Source: Nitrospira sp. (GTDB taxonomy: Bacteria > Nitrospirota > Nitrospiria > Nitrospirales > Nitrospiraceae). From it: 64,000 nt of DNA. The translations under genes were made by a program, and so were the position numbers. Within the stretch, counting starts at the first letter, position 1. Each line of letters starts with the position of its first letter. The stretch covers positions 3,385,666 through 3,449,665 of the forward strand of contig CP092081.1 in NCBI GenBank assembly GCA_022226935.1, written 5' to 3'. Below are positions 8,129 to 17,302 of the stretch, piece by piece. The notes below the pieces were generated by a model that had not been told where the DNA came from, did no database searches, and worked only from the letters and a program-made list of their open reading frames with translations.

Positions 8129-9087
8129 TGACCCAAACCAATGGGATCTGCCTCGCTAAAGATTTCAAGGCATGGCGCGGGCAGAGAGTGTTGGTCACGG
8201 GCGGAACTGGTTTTCTTGCCTCCCACTTGTGTCTTCGCCTGCTTGAGGTTGGAGCGGACGTTCATGCAACTTCCCGTCAAGATCACGTCTCTGGTTTAAA
8301 TTCCCCGCGTTGGTGGAAAACAGACCTCTCCTCCGCAGAAGAAGTGCGATCGCTACTTGCCGCGATACAGCCTTCAGTGGTTTATCATCTGGCGGGGTTT
8401 GTGGGAGCAAAGCCCGATCTATCGCTTGTCTTGCCAACCTTTGAAAGTTTGTTGGCAAGCACGATCCATATTCTGATGGGGGCAACCGAATTCGGATGCC
8501 AACGTATTGTGTTGAGTGGGTCATTGACTGAGCCCGGTCCTCCGGCTTTATATCCCATTCCCAGTTCTCCCTATGCGACCGCCAAATGGGCTGCTAGTGC
8601 ATACGGGCGCATGTTTCATGCGCTGTATCATGCTCCTGTGGTTATCGCTGTTCCATTCATGACCTTTGGTCCAAGGCAGGGCCCAGAGAAGTTAGTGCCA
8701 TCTGTTATTTTAAATTTACTAAGAGGCGAAGTTCCCCGATTGTCCAGTGGCGTTTGGGAGGCTGATTGGATTTATGTCGAGGATGTCGTTCAAGGATTTA
8801 TCAAGGCGGGCATCGTTCCAGGAATTGAAGGCGCTACACTCGAATTGGGGTCAGGCGCAAAGCTGACCACCAGAGAGATAGTGGAAAAAATTGCTGCCTT
8901 AATGGAGACATCCATCAGACCTGTTTTTGGAGCGATTCCTGACCGTCCGAGAGAGCCTGTGCGGATTGCCGACACGTTGGAGACAAGAAGGGTATTAGGA
9001 TGGGCACCCACGACATCTTTAGCGGAAGGATTGCGACAGACTATCCGATGGTATGCCAAGCAAATGTCAGTGGGGAGCCTTCGATAA
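8128..9087 (+). CDS. NAD(P)-dependent epimerase/dehydratase (SDR)
   Basis: A 319-aa extended SDR. The nucleotide-binding motif GGTGFLAS lies near residues 25-32. The catalytic pair lies in SPYATAKWA (Tyr-x-x-x-Lys). It is probably a keto-sugar reductase or epimerase in the same branched-sugar pathway. The ATG at 8128 shares a base with the upstream stop codon (TAATG), implying coupled translation with the oxygenase before it. About 20 extra residues precede the Rossmann strand, slightly more than usual. Substrate not assignable. Confidence 0.85.
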   Translation: MTQTNGICLAKDFKAWRGQRVLVTGGTGFLASHLCLRLLEVGADVHATSRQDHVSGLNSPRWWKTDLSSAEEVRSLLAAIQPSVVYHLAGFVGAKPDLSLVLPTFESLLASTIHILMGATEFGCQRIVLSGSLTEPGPPALYPIPSSPYATAKWAASAYGRMFHALYHAPVVIAVPFMTFGPRQGPEKLVPSVILNLLRGEVPRLSSGVWEADWIYVEDVVQGFIKAGIVPGIEGATLELGSGAKLTTREIVEKIAALMETSIRPVFGAIPDRPREPVRIADTLETRRVLGWAPTTSLAEGLRQTIRWYAKQMSVGSLR

Positions 9088-9091
9088 GCTC

Positions 9092-10081
9092 ATGCCGAGC
9101 AAGGCTTTAAAGTGGTATGCAAAACGGCTCATCCGAAGATATTCGCCTCACCTGGTGAGCCAATGGCTGTTAGGGAGGGAAGGGGCGGCCTATCATCTCT
9201 GGTCGATTGGCATTGTTACTGGCCCCTCCCCAACCCGCCTTCGACATACCGGTTCTCTCAAAAATCCCGTTTTGACCCGTGAACATGTGACGGATGTCCG
9301 TGCGTTATTTGTCGCGGATCCCTTTATGATTCAGGTGGGGGATACGTGGCACATGTTATTCGAAGTCTATAACTATGATGCGGATCGAGGAGAGATTGGC
9401 TGGGCAACCAGCCGTGACGGCTTTGCATGGACCTACCAGCGGATCGTGCTAAAGGAGCCATTTCACCTGTCGTATCCTTACGTATTTGAATCGCAGAATC
9501 GGTTTTATCTTGTGCCGGAAAGTCATCAGGCGAAGAGTGTGCGCTTGTATGAGGCGAAACGGTTTCCCACGGATTGGGTCTGCACTGATGTGCTGCTGTC
9601 GGGGGAGTGCTTCAATGACAATTCAATATTCCAGCATGGCGACCACTGGTGGATGTTCAGTGAAACCAACTCTACACTAATCCATGACACCTTACGGCTG
9701 TACTATGCAGATGTGTTGTCCGGACCATGGCGTGAACATCCGTCTTCCCCCATTATTAAAGGAAACCCCCACATCGCCAGGCCTGCAGGACGAGCCGGCC
9801 TGTTTTCCGGTCGTCTGATGCGATTTGCGCAAGATTGCTTTCCGGTGTACGGAAGCTCGGTTCGAGGATTTGAGATCACAGAACTCACAACCACAACCTA
9901 CCGCGAATGTCCACTGTCGACGCGCCCGTTGTTTGGCGCCGGCTGGAGACACTGGACACAAGGAGGAATGCATCATATCGATCCGCATCGTCTGGATGAA
10001 AATAAGTGGATCGCTGCGGTGGATGGATGGCGTCCGGTCGGGTGGTTGGTTCCAGAAGCGTGGGAGAGAGTGTCGTGCTAA
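9092..10081 (+). CDS. GINT1-like beta-propeller glycosyl-transfer protein
   Basis: A 329-aa protein resembling the five-bladed beta-propeller domain found in plant glucosamine inositolphosphorylceramide transferase (GINT1) and in many bacterial polysaccharide proteins sometimes labelled formyl transferase or GH43-like. The signature-like blocks are FVADPFMI, MLFEVYN, LSYPYVFE and YLVPES. It follows the SDR directly and overlaps the downstream glycosyltransferase by 7 bp, so it probably modifies or transfers a sugar in this locus. The start at 9092 is chosen over 9053 because the latter lies inside the previous gene and has no ribosome-binding site. Biochemistry of bacterial members is uncertain. 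Confidence 0.7.
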   Translation: MPSKALKWYAKRLIRRYSPHLVSQWLLGREGAAYHLWSIGIVTGPSPTRLRHTGSLKNPVLTREHVTDVRALFVADPFMIQVGDTWHMLFEVYNYDADRGEIGWATSRDGFAWTYQRIVLKEPFHLSYPYVFESQNRFYLVPESHQAKSVRLYEAKRFPTDWVCTDVLLSGECFNDNSIFQHGDHWWMFSETNSTLIHDTLRLYYADVLSGPWREHPSSPIIKGNPHIARPAGRAGLFSGRLMRFAQDCFPVYGSSVRGFEITELTTTTYRECPLSTRPLFGAGWRHWTQGGMHHIDPHRLDENKWIAAVDGWRPVGWLVPEAWERVSC

Positions 10082-11283
10082 AACGGATGCGACGACATTT
10101 GCAGCGGTATCAGTGGTATCTCTGGATGCGCGAACTCATTCCTGCTGTCTGCGGTGTCCGACGCCAGTTTCACGGTGGGGTCATCTCTCTGCATGCTGCC
10201 GGAAATTCACACGGCAATGTGCTCATTTCCTACGACAATGGCGGACTGTTGTGCAAGATGCGGGGACAGCCGATTCCCACCAGCCATCCGCAGTATTACA
10301 AAACCATGGTGATGGCCCAGGTTTTTGTCGATATCGGTTACGATGTCGACGTGATTCACTGCGAAAATCACAAATTCATCCCCTGGAAGGCGTATGACAT
10401 AGTAGTTGATACCCGTTTTAATTTACAACGGCTTGCCCCCTATTTGCCTTCGAGTTGTATCAAGATACTGCACTGTGACACCGCGCAACTGGTCTATCAG
10501 AATGTGGCCGAGATGACGCGTGTATTGGCCTTTCAGGCGCGGAGAGGCGTGACTCTCCCTTTGAACCGTCTGGAAATCCCGCATTTGGGTGTTGAACAGG
10601 CTGACTATCTCACGACTTGCGGCAATGAGTTTACGACGAATACCTTCATGTATTCGGGGAAACCAATTTTTCGCCTGCCCATGTTTGCTCAAACAATGTG
10701 GCCATGGCCGGAAACAAAAGACTTTGAGGCATCGCGGCATCGGTTCCTGTGGTTTGGAAGTCGGGGGATGGTTCATAAGGGGCTGGATCTGGTTCTGGAA
10801 GCCTTCGCCCAACTCCCGGAATGCCAGCTTACTATTGTAGGGCCGGTGCACGACGAGCCGGAGTTTGTGAACGTCTACCGGAAAGAACTGTTTCATACAT
10901 CGAACATTAAGTGTGTGGGATGGCTCGATAAGGTTAGCGACGATTTTCGGACCATCCTGGAACAATCAGTGGCCCACATATTTCCATCATGCTCAGAAGC
11001 CGGAGCTGCAGCAGTGATAGAGACAATGGCTGCTGGGGTCATTCCAGTGGTGACATATGAATCCTCCATTGACATCGAAAACTTTGGAGTTCTCTTGCAG
11101 AATGCTTCAATCGAAACCATTATTCGCCAGGTGAGGGAAATCGCTGCAATGCCGGTAGAGGAGCTAAAGCGAAGGGCCCAAAAAGCTTGGGAAGCAGCTC
11201 ATTGCAATCATACACCGGAAAAATTTGAGCGCGCCTATCGTGAGACCATGGAAATGATATTGGCGAAGCACGGCATACGGTAG
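10075..11283 (+). CDS. Glycosyltransferase family 4-like
   Basis: A GT-B glycosyltransferase of 402 aa. The C-terminal half contains FLWFGSRGMVHKGLDLVLEA and later SCSEAGAAAVIETMAAG, which has the Glu-x7-Glu pair of retaining GT4 enzymes. It should transfer a sugar from a nucleotide donor to the growing glycan at the inner face of the membrane. The GTG at 10075 follows GGAGAGAG (10062-10069) and overlaps the upstream gene's end. The N-terminal half is divergent from the usual GT4 start. Donor and acceptor unknown. Confidence 0.85.
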   Translation: MLKRMRRHLQRYQWYLWMRELIPAVCGVRRQFHGGVISLHAAGNSHGNVLISYDNGGLLCKMRGQPIPTSHPQYYKTMVMAQVFVDIGYDVDVIHCENHKFIPWKAYDIVVDTRFNLQRLAPYLPSSCIKILHCDTAQLVYQNVAEMTRVLAFQARRGVTLPLNRLEIPHLGVEQADYLTTCGNEFTTNTFMYSGKPIFRLPMFAQTMWPWPETKDFEASRHRFLWFGSRGMVHKGLDLVLEAFAQLPECQLTIVGPVHDEPEFVNVYRKELFHTSNIKCVGWLDKVSDDFRTILEQSVAHIFPSCSEAGAAAVIETMAAGVIPVVTYESSIDIENFGVLLQNASIETIIRQVREIAAMPVEELKRRAQKAWEAAHCNHTPEKFERAYRETMEMILAKHGIR

Positions 11284-11527
11284 GGACAATCCTTGAGTGG
11301 TGTTCACACGTGGACTTCGGATGTCGGAATCTTGCAATGGTGTGCTCTGAGGGATGGCACTCGCTTATTCCCGTATTCGGCGTCAAATTGCTCTTGCATA
11401 TTCCGGATCGAGAATCGCCGCGTTGAGCGCGCTGGCATGACGGAGATTTCCTCAGGTGCAAAGTCGCGGGTCGCGGCCGAACAGATGAAGACGGTCCATG
11501 ATACCCATTTGATGTGGACAAATTGAG

Positions 11528-12358
11528 ATGGTGCCTGTGCCGCAAAAAAACGTAGCCGTAGTCATTCCAATGCATAATCGAAGTACTCTGACGCTCGACG
11601 AGGAGATTTCTTTTAGGCATCTCAGGCACTACCTTGCTTCGTATGACAAGTATCTTGTGGTACCGGAGAGTCTTCAGGTGAGTTTCCCAGGCTGCGGGCT
11701 AAAGCGATTTGGCGCGGAGTATTTTGGCAGTGCAATTGCGAATACCCGCCTCTTACTGTCAGAGCATTTTTATCGTGCCTTCAGTGAATATCAATACATT
11801 CTGATCTATCATCTCGACGCCCTGGTCTTTTCTGATCAACTCACGGCTTGGTGTGAACTGGGATTGGACTATATCGGCCCACCGTGGATTCCGTGCGCCG
11901 ACAGCCCTTGGGTGAAGGAGCCGCGAGTTGGAAATGGCGGTTTGTCACTGCGAAAGATCGAGAGTTTTTTGAAAGTGTTTCAGTCGAATGAGTATTGGAT
12001 GGACCCGGAGGAATATTGGCGAGACAAATATGCGGAGATGCCGACTCACCTCAGATGGATAAATTCGCCCAAACGTCTCATCAAACGTCTCTCGTTATTC
12101 AATAACGCCCGTTTAGAGATGGGGCAGTGGCACCTCAGACCTGACGGGACGAAAAATGAGGATCATTTTTGGTCTGATCGAGCGACGCATTATGTGCCGG
12201 ACTTTAAAGTCGCATCAGTGGAAGTCGGCCTGCGCTTTGCCTTCGAAGTCGCGCCACGGCTGTGTTATGACATGAATCATCGTCAGTTGCCATTTGGTTG
12301 TCACGCCTGGCCCCGATATGATCGAGGATTCTGGGAGCCCTACCTGCTTGCCTCCTAG
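11528..12358 (+). CDS. DUF5672 family glycosyltransferase-like protein
   Basis: A 276-aa protein of the DUF5672 type, which I recognise from VVIPMHN at the start, YLVVPESL, the YHLDALVF segment (a DxD-like position), YIGPPW, and VGNGGLSLRK. These proteins usually sit in polysaccharide gene clusters and are thought to be GT-A-like transferases, although activity is largely unproven. The ATG at 11528 sits just after an in-frame-unrelated stop. A 244-bp spacer separates it from the previous glycosyltransferase, so it may begin a new transcript. Confidence 0.8.
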   Translation: MVPVPQKNVAVVIPMHNRSTLTLDEEISFRHLRHYLASYDKYLVVPESLQVSFPGCGLKRFGAEYFGSAIANTRLLLSEHFYRAFSEYQYILIYHLDALVFSDQLTAWCELGLDYIGPPWIPCADSPWVKEPRVGNGGLSLRKIESFLKVFQSNEYWMDPEEYWRDKYAEMPTHLRWINSPKRLIKRLSLFNNARLEMGQWHLRPDGTKNEDHFWSDRATHYVPDFKVASVEVGLRFAFEVAPRLCYDMNHRQLPFGCHAWPRYDRGFWEPYLLAS

Positions 12359-12480
12359 TCGGATGAAGGAATGTTCCGGAGAATGTGCCGATAATGACAA
12401 TGAGCTTGAGCGGATCCGATTATTTACAGACAATAGCGTCTGGAGCCAGTGTCGAAGAATGTATGAATAAAATAAAGTAG

Positions 12481-12648
12481 CTGACGTTTCACTGCGATCG
12501 TGACTTGGCTGCTGACTTCGTGCAGGGGCTTACTGAAGAATCGAGGCCGTATAGGACACTGGAACGAGTGCTCCGTGTAGCCCATAAAAGCGGCAGGAAT
12601 TTGGGGCAAGAACTGTTCCGGCAGTGGGTTGAGAACAAGAGGGAGTGA
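12481..12648 (+). other. Short open frame before the CDP-sugar epimerase, possible gene remnant
   Basis: The 12359-12655 gap holds an open frame of 55 codons that starts just after a TAG and ends with TGA at 12646-12648. It reads like coding sequence: charged, with FVQGLTEES and [11 protein letters not shown]. It has no ATG; the first usable start would be a TTG. It overlaps the ribosome-binding site of the next gene. I do not recognise it. It may be the tail of a decayed gene or may be chance. Nothing else was seen in this gap. Confidence 0.2.
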
Positions 12649-12655
12649 GTACATC

Positions 12656-13726
12656 ATGAAACACATGCTCGTCACGGGTTCATCTGGCCTTATCGGGTCT
12701 GAGGTGTGCGCCTATTTTCATGGTCAAGGCTGGATGATTCACGGAGTAGACAATAACACTCGGGCGACGTTCTTCGGTCCGCAAGGTGATACGCGCTGGA
12801 ATCAACGCCGTTTGCAGGCGGAGTTGAAGAATTTTCGACATCACGAGTTGGACATTCGCGACCGTCAAGGAGCATTGACGCTAATTCAAGATCTCAGGCC
12901 GAATGTCATTGTCCATACGGCGGCGCAGCCTTCACATGATTTAGCCGCAAAGATTCCGTTTGATGATTTCGATACGAATGCGGTGGGAACGATCAATCTT
13001 CTGGAAGCGACAAGGCTACATACTCCCGAGACGGTTTTTGTGCATATGTCGACCAATAAGGTGTACGGGGATGCCCCGAATGAATTGTCTCTTGTAGAGC
13101 AGGCCAAACGATGGGACTACGCCTCACCTCAGGATTTTGATGGAATTACCGAACACATGCGTATCGATCAATCGAAACACTCTCTTTTTGGCGCCTCAAA
13201 AGTTGCGGCAGATATTATGGTGCAGGAATATGGGCGTTATTTTGGAATGAAAACCTGCTGCCTACGGGGGGGATGTCTTACGGGTCCCAATCACTCTGGA
13301 GTGGAATTGCATGGATTTCTCAGTTATCTCGTCAAATGCAATCTAGAGAGAAAGAAGTACAGTATCTTCGGCTATAAGGGAAAGCAGGTCAGGGACAATA
13401 TTCATTCTTTTGACGTCGCGAGGTTCATTCACGCGTTTATCGAGAATCCACGCAGCGGCGAAGTTTATAATTTAGGCGGCGGACGTGGCAATAGTTGCTC
13501 CGTTTTAGAAGCCTTCGAGATGATTGAAGCGGTTTCGGGGAAAAAGATGTCGTACGAATATGTCGAAAAAAATCGGGAAGGCGATCATATTTGCTATATC
13601 AGCAATTTGAAGAAAATGACCGCGCACTATCCTACATGGGGAATTACCAAAACCCTGACGCACATTTTTGAGGAGATTCACCAGTCGTGGCTGCGGCGAA
13701 CCGCGATGGCGAATGTCAGCCCCTAA
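12656..13726 (+). CDS. CDP-paratose 2-epimerase-like SDR
   Basis: A 356-aa extended SDR. The Rossmann motif is GSSGLIG (residues 8-14). The blocks [11 protein letters not shown] and [19 protein letters not shown] closely resemble RfbE/Tyv CDP-paratose 2-epimerase, where the active-site Tyr is in the first block's neighbourhood and Lys in GASK. Together with RfbF upstream it supports a CDP-linked sugar. In the known pathway RfbE epimerises C2 of CDP-paratose to make CDP-tyvelose. However RfbG, RfbH and RfbS are not visible, so the real substrate may differ. The start at 12656 follows GGGAG (12641-12645); the longer frame from 12629 is not supported. Confidence 0.83.
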   Translation: MKHMLVTGSSGLIGSEVCAYFHGQGWMIHGVDNNTRATFFGPQGDTRWNQRRLQAELKNFRHHELDIRDRQGALTLIQDLRPNVIVHTAAQPSHDLAAKIPFDDFDTNAVGTINLLEATRLHTPETVFVHMSTNKVYGDAPNELSLVEQAKRWDYASPQDFDGITEHMRIDQSKHSLFGASKVAADIMVQEYGRYFGMKTCCLRGGCLTGPNHSGVELHGFLSYLVKCNLERKKYSIFGYKGKQVRDNIHSFDVARFIHAFIENPRSGEVYNLGGGRGNSCSVLEAFEMIEAVSGKKMSYEYVEKNREGDHICYISNLKKMTAHYPTWGITKTLTHIFEEIHQSWLRRTAMANVSP

Positions 13727-13766
13727 TTTCCCGACCACGATGATAACGAGAGCCGCTTCAGTCGCC

Positions 13767-15005
13767 ATGAAAGTGTTGGTCATTTCAGGAGCGTATCCGC
13801 CGATGCATGCAGGGGAGGCAACGAATGCCTACCATCTGTGCAAACAATTGGTTGAGCGAGGAATTGAAGTGCATGTGCTCACCTCAATCGGAAATGTCGG
13901 AACCGCTGATGCTCGAATTCGCGTGCACCCGATCATGCAGAATTGGAGCTGGACGGAGTTGCTCCGCGCACGAACTTTTCTCAAGAGCTGTGCGCCGGAT
14001 GCGATATTTCTGATGTACATTGGGTTGATGTATAAGTTTCACCCGATGGTGACCTTCCTTCCAACCCTCTGCAAAAAGCTCTTTCCGAATGTGCCTTTTG
14101 TCACACGCTATGAGAGTGCATTTGTCGGAGCCGATCCTTCAAAGACAGGATTGATATCACGGGTGTTTCGGAAGCTTATGGTGCGCTGGGCGGGTATCCG
14201 TGGTGTCGTCTATAGTTCAGGGACCTTGCTGCGCGACAGCGATTCCGTCATCGCGTTGTGCGAACGTCATCGTGCCATGTTGATCGAAGAGTGGCCTCCT
14301 GTAGGAAGCAAAGTTGCGCTGATACCTCCCCCGCCGAATCTATTCATCGCCTCGAATGACGGAGGTGAGGCCCGTGAGCGAGGTCGAAAACGACTAGGTG
14401 TCGGACCTGCGGAATTCGTCGTGACGTTTTTCGGCTATCTCTATCCGATCAAAGGAATTGAAACGCTGTTGCGGGCATTCGCGACTGTTTCCGCGCAGCG
14501 ACCCGATGCCAAGCTTCTGTTTATCGGAGGAAAAGTAGATCTCGATGTTCAGGGAGGGGCGTCATATTTTGATGAGATGCAGGCCCTGGCCAAGACATTG
14601 CAGATAGACGGACGGACAACCTGGACCGGGGCATTTAAGTCTACTGAGGAGGATGCCTCGCTGCTACTCCATGCGTCTGATGTGTGTGTCCTGCCGTTCC
14701 TGGAAGGGGTGCAATTAAACAATAGTTCCTTCGCATCGATGGTAGCGCACGGCCTGCCCATCATTGTGACGCGTGGGCCGCTGATGGATCAGGCGTTTGT
14801 CCATGGAGAAAATGTTCTGACCTGTGAGCCGAAGGATCATCAAGCCGTGGCTCGGTTGTTGTTGCATGTGATGGACGATGCGGCCTTGCGTGATCGTCTT
14901 CGAGCCGGTGCATTGAAACTTGCGGCTGACTGGTTTTCATGGGAAACAGCGACGGAGAAAACTCTGACAGCGTTACGGCCCCGGCTGTCGGCCAAGGTGA
15001 CGTAG
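13767..15005 (+). CDS. Glycosyltransferase family 4
   Basis: A GT-B glycosyltransferase of 412 aa. The N-terminus MKVLVISGAYPPMHAGEA is typical of GT4 (SG.YPP...GG). The C-terminal half has FFGYLYPIKGIETLLRAF and LPFLEGVQLNNSSF, the variant of the donor-binding loop found in WcaI-like enzymes in place of a strict Glu-x7-Glu. It is expected to add a sugar during glycan assembly in the cytoplasm. Upstream in-frame ATG (13740) is possible, but the domain begins at 13767 and the usual family start fits there. Confidence 0.85.
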   Translation: MKVLVISGAYPPMHAGEATNAYHLCKQLVERGIEVHVLTSIGNVGTADARIRVHPIMQNWSWTELLRARTFLKSCAPDAIFLMYIGLMYKFHPMVTFLPTLCKKLFPNVPFVTRYESAFVGADPSKTGLISRVFRKLMVRWAGIRGVVYSSGTLLRDSDSVIALCERHRAMLIEEWPPVGSKVALIPPPPNLFIASNDGGEARERGRKRLGVGPAEFVVTFFGYLYPIKGIETLLRAFATVSAQRPDAKLLFIGGKVDLDVQGGASYFDEMQALAKTLQIDGRTTWTGAFKSTEEDASLLLHASDVCVLPFLEGVQLNNSSFASMVAHGLPIIVTRGPLMDQAFVHGENVLTCEPKDHQAVARLLLHVMDDAALRDRLRAGALKLAADWFSWETATEKTLTALRPRLSAKVT

Positions 15006-15031
15006 GCCGTTTGTCTGGGTAAGCATCGCCG

Positions 15032-15961
15032 ATGCCTCGTGTATCAGTCGTCATCCCGACATTCAATTGCGAGCGGTTCATTGGGCGGACTGTCGATTCG
15101 GCGCTAAGGCAGACGTATCGGGATTTTGAAATCATCGTCGTCGATGATGGATCGACCGATGGCACCCGGGCAGTGCTGGCACAGTATGGAGACGCGCTCC
15201 ATTATATAAGCCAGGCCAATCAGGGGGCCTCTGCCGCACGAAACGCGGCTCTCAGCAATGCAACGGGGGAATATATCGCATATCTCGACGCCGATGATAT
15301 ATGGGATCCTGAGAAGCTCGCGCGTCAAGTCGAGTATCTTGATGCCAATCCTTCCTGCGGTTTTGTTCACACCGAAGTGGCAGTGATCGACGAGCAGGAT
15401 CACGTGCTCCATGCCTCCTTTAATAAGGAAACCGGAAGAACGGTTCCGCAAGGACGATGTCTACGTGACATACTGCAGCGCTCCCATATCCAAACCTTGA
15501 CGGTTCTGGAGCGACGAAGTGCATTTGAACGCGCGGGGAAGTTTGATTTGCGACTACCGGTTGCCCAAGATTATTTGCATTGGATTCAGGTTGTTCTGCA
15601 AGGATATGAGGTTGGGTATTTGCCTGAACCCTTAGGCCAGTATCGGTGGAGGGCAGGAAGTCTTATGTCCAGTCAACGTCGGTTGCTTGGTGACATTACG
15701 AAGATTTATGACATTCTGCTCAATGAGCACCGGCTTGGGGAAATCCATGGACGTGAGATACGACGACTGATCGACACGCAACTGTATACGAATCAGCGAC
15801 AGCTGGCTTATCTAGAGCGGCTGGAATGTTCTGGCGCTGTAGCTCGTCGTCGCCTTCGGAAGTTGGTTCGACGGTGGCCTTTTCGTCTTGAACTCTACCT
15901 GGATCTGGCCAAGTCCTATATCTGGAATCACACACTTCAAACGTCGACGAATCCGTCCTGA
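15032..15961 (+). CDS. Glycosyltransferase family 2
   Basis: A GT-A family 2 transferase, 309 aa. It starts directly with VSVVIPTFN and continues with VDDGSTDGT and AYLDADD (the DxD metal-binding motif near residue 87). This is a standard inverting glycosyltransferase for EPS or O-antigen. The gene lies 26 bp after the previous GT. Its last residues, TLQTSTNP, happen to recur within the DUF4910 protein, probably by chance. Acceptor and donor unknown. Confidence 0.9.
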   Translation: MPRVSVVIPTFNCERFIGRTVDSALRQTYRDFEIIVVDDGSTDGTRAVLAQYGDALHYISQANQGASAARNAALSNATGEYIAYLDADDIWDPEKLARQVEYLDANPSCGFVHTEVAVIDEQDHVLHASFNKETGRTVPQGRCLRDILQRSHIQTLTVLERRSAFERAGKFDLRLPVAQDYLHWIQVVLQGYEVGYLPEPLGQYRWRAGSLMSSQRRLLGDITKIYDILLNEHRLGEIHGREIRRLIDTQLYTNQRQLAYLERLECSGAVARRRLRKLVRRWPFRLELYLDLAKSYIWNHTLQTSTNPS

Positions 15962-16014
15962 TGTAGCCGCCATTGCGTGACAACAAAATTGCAGCCCGAT
16001 ATATCCCTTACGCT

Positions 16015-17178
16015 ATGAACATTCTCTTAGTCACCCCCTGGCGCCCGTCCTTAACCGGCGGAATCAGTACTGTCGTGGCTCGTCTTACCGGGGAATTCAG
16101 AAAAAAGGGGCACAACGTCACTATTTTTGTCGCTGACCGCGAGAATCATCTTCGTCAAATCGAGACTCTGAACGATACGCCGGTCTATGGCATGTATCTG
16201 CGTTCGGCTGTGTCGTCGGATCATCCGATTCGGGCGGTCATCATGTATTACGTATGGTTTCCCCTGACCGTGATACAACTTTTGTGGTTTGCGCGCAGGA
16301 CTCGATTAGATGCAATTTTGATTCAGTATCCCCTGCCTGCGATGTATTATTTAGCGATAGTAAAGCGATTGTGGAAGGGAGTCTTGTTCGTGACCTATCA
16401 GGGGAACGATGCACACGATCTCTCTTCGTGGAGCCCGCGGGAACAACGGCTGGTCCGGTCCCTGCTGGAGAGAGCCGATATGGTACTGGGCGTTTCGCGA
16501 ACGCTGCTGTCTAAGGTCGAATCGGCATTCCAAGGAATTCAGTTAAAGCGAAGGCAACTGATTCCAAATGGTGCGCCCTTAGATCTCATTGAGACGGTCA
16601 ACGGTGCATCCGGAGACCCTTCCCTTCCACAACAGTATCTGCTGACTGCCGGGCATCTGATTCACAGAAAAGGGATTGATATTGTCATTGCCTCATTGGA
16701 GGAAGCCAAGCAGCGAGGGGTGTGCCTTCATCTCGTTGTGGCTGGCGATGGGCCTGAGCGCGACAATTTGCTGCGTCAATCGAGTGAACTGGGGATAGCC
16801 GGCCAAGTCACATTTCTAGGTAATCAAACTCATGAACAGGTGCTTCGGCTCATGAAATCGTGTCAGGCATTTGTCTTGGCTTCACGCGCGGAAGGGATGC
16901 CGTTGGTCATTGCGGAAGCCATGGCTTGTGGAAAAGCCGTCATCGCAAGCAATGTTGATGGTGTACCTGAAATCGTCCACGACGGTACAACCGGTATCCT
17001 GGTACCTCCCGACAATCCTGAGGCGTTGGCATCCGGTCTGATTCGGTTGTGCACGGATCCTGTCCTTCGAGAAACACTTGCTATGCGGGGAAAAGAGTGG
17101 GCGTGTCGCGAGTACAACTGGGAAGGTATTGCTTCGCGATATCTTAGTTGTATTCACGAATGTCAGAGCGCCTCATAA
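16015..17178 (+). CDS. Glycosyltransferase family 4
   Basis: A 387-aa GT4 enzyme. MNILLVTPWRPSLTGGIS opens the N-terminal Rossmann domain, and ASRAEGMPLVIAEAMACGK carries the Glu-x7-Glu motif. LTAGHLIHRKGID is the usual start of the donor domain. The start at 16015 removes 14 residues of the longer TTG frame (15973), which look non-homologous. It follows the GT2 gene closely. A 124-bp gap after it precedes the carbamoyltransferase, where a new promoter could sit, though I could not identify one with confidence. Confidence 0.9.
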   Translation: MNILLVTPWRPSLTGGISTVVARLTGEFRKKGHNVTIFVADRENHLRQIETLNDTPVYGMYLRSAVSSDHPIRAVIMYYVWFPLTVIQLLWFARRTRLDAILIQYPLPAMYYLAIVKRLWKGVLFVTYQGNDAHDLSSWSPREQRLVRSLLERADMVLGVSRTLLSKVESAFQGIQLKRRQLIPNGAPLDLIETVNGASGDPSLPQQYLLTAGHLIHRKGIDIVIASLEEAKQRGVCLHLVVAGDGPERDNLLRQSSELGIAGQVTFLGNQTHEQVLRLMKSCQAFVLASRAEGMPLVIAEAMACGKAVIASNVDGVPEIVHDGTTGILVPPDNPEALASGLIRLCTDPVLRETLAMRGKEWACREYNWEGIASRYLSCIHECQSAS

Positions 17179-17302
17179 TCCCGGTTCCCTATCTATCTCC
17201 TAGAAGTAATAGGGCGGTTTCATTTTTTCAGTGCGTTGCGAGACAATTCAGATGCTAGACTGATTGTGAGTGCAATTTTCCCTTTCTACCGGCGGGGCAG
17301 GT

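Noticed and set aside
11293-11526. 77-codon + strand frame in the gap before the DUF5672 gene
   Set aside because: TTG start only, unusual Cys/Ser/Arg content and no recognised motif. The gap may simply be a leader region.
6931-15961. The same eight residues TLQTSTNP in the DUF4910 protein and at the end of a GT2
   Set aside because: The surrounding sequence is unrelated and the DNA differs at many third and some first positions; most likely chance.
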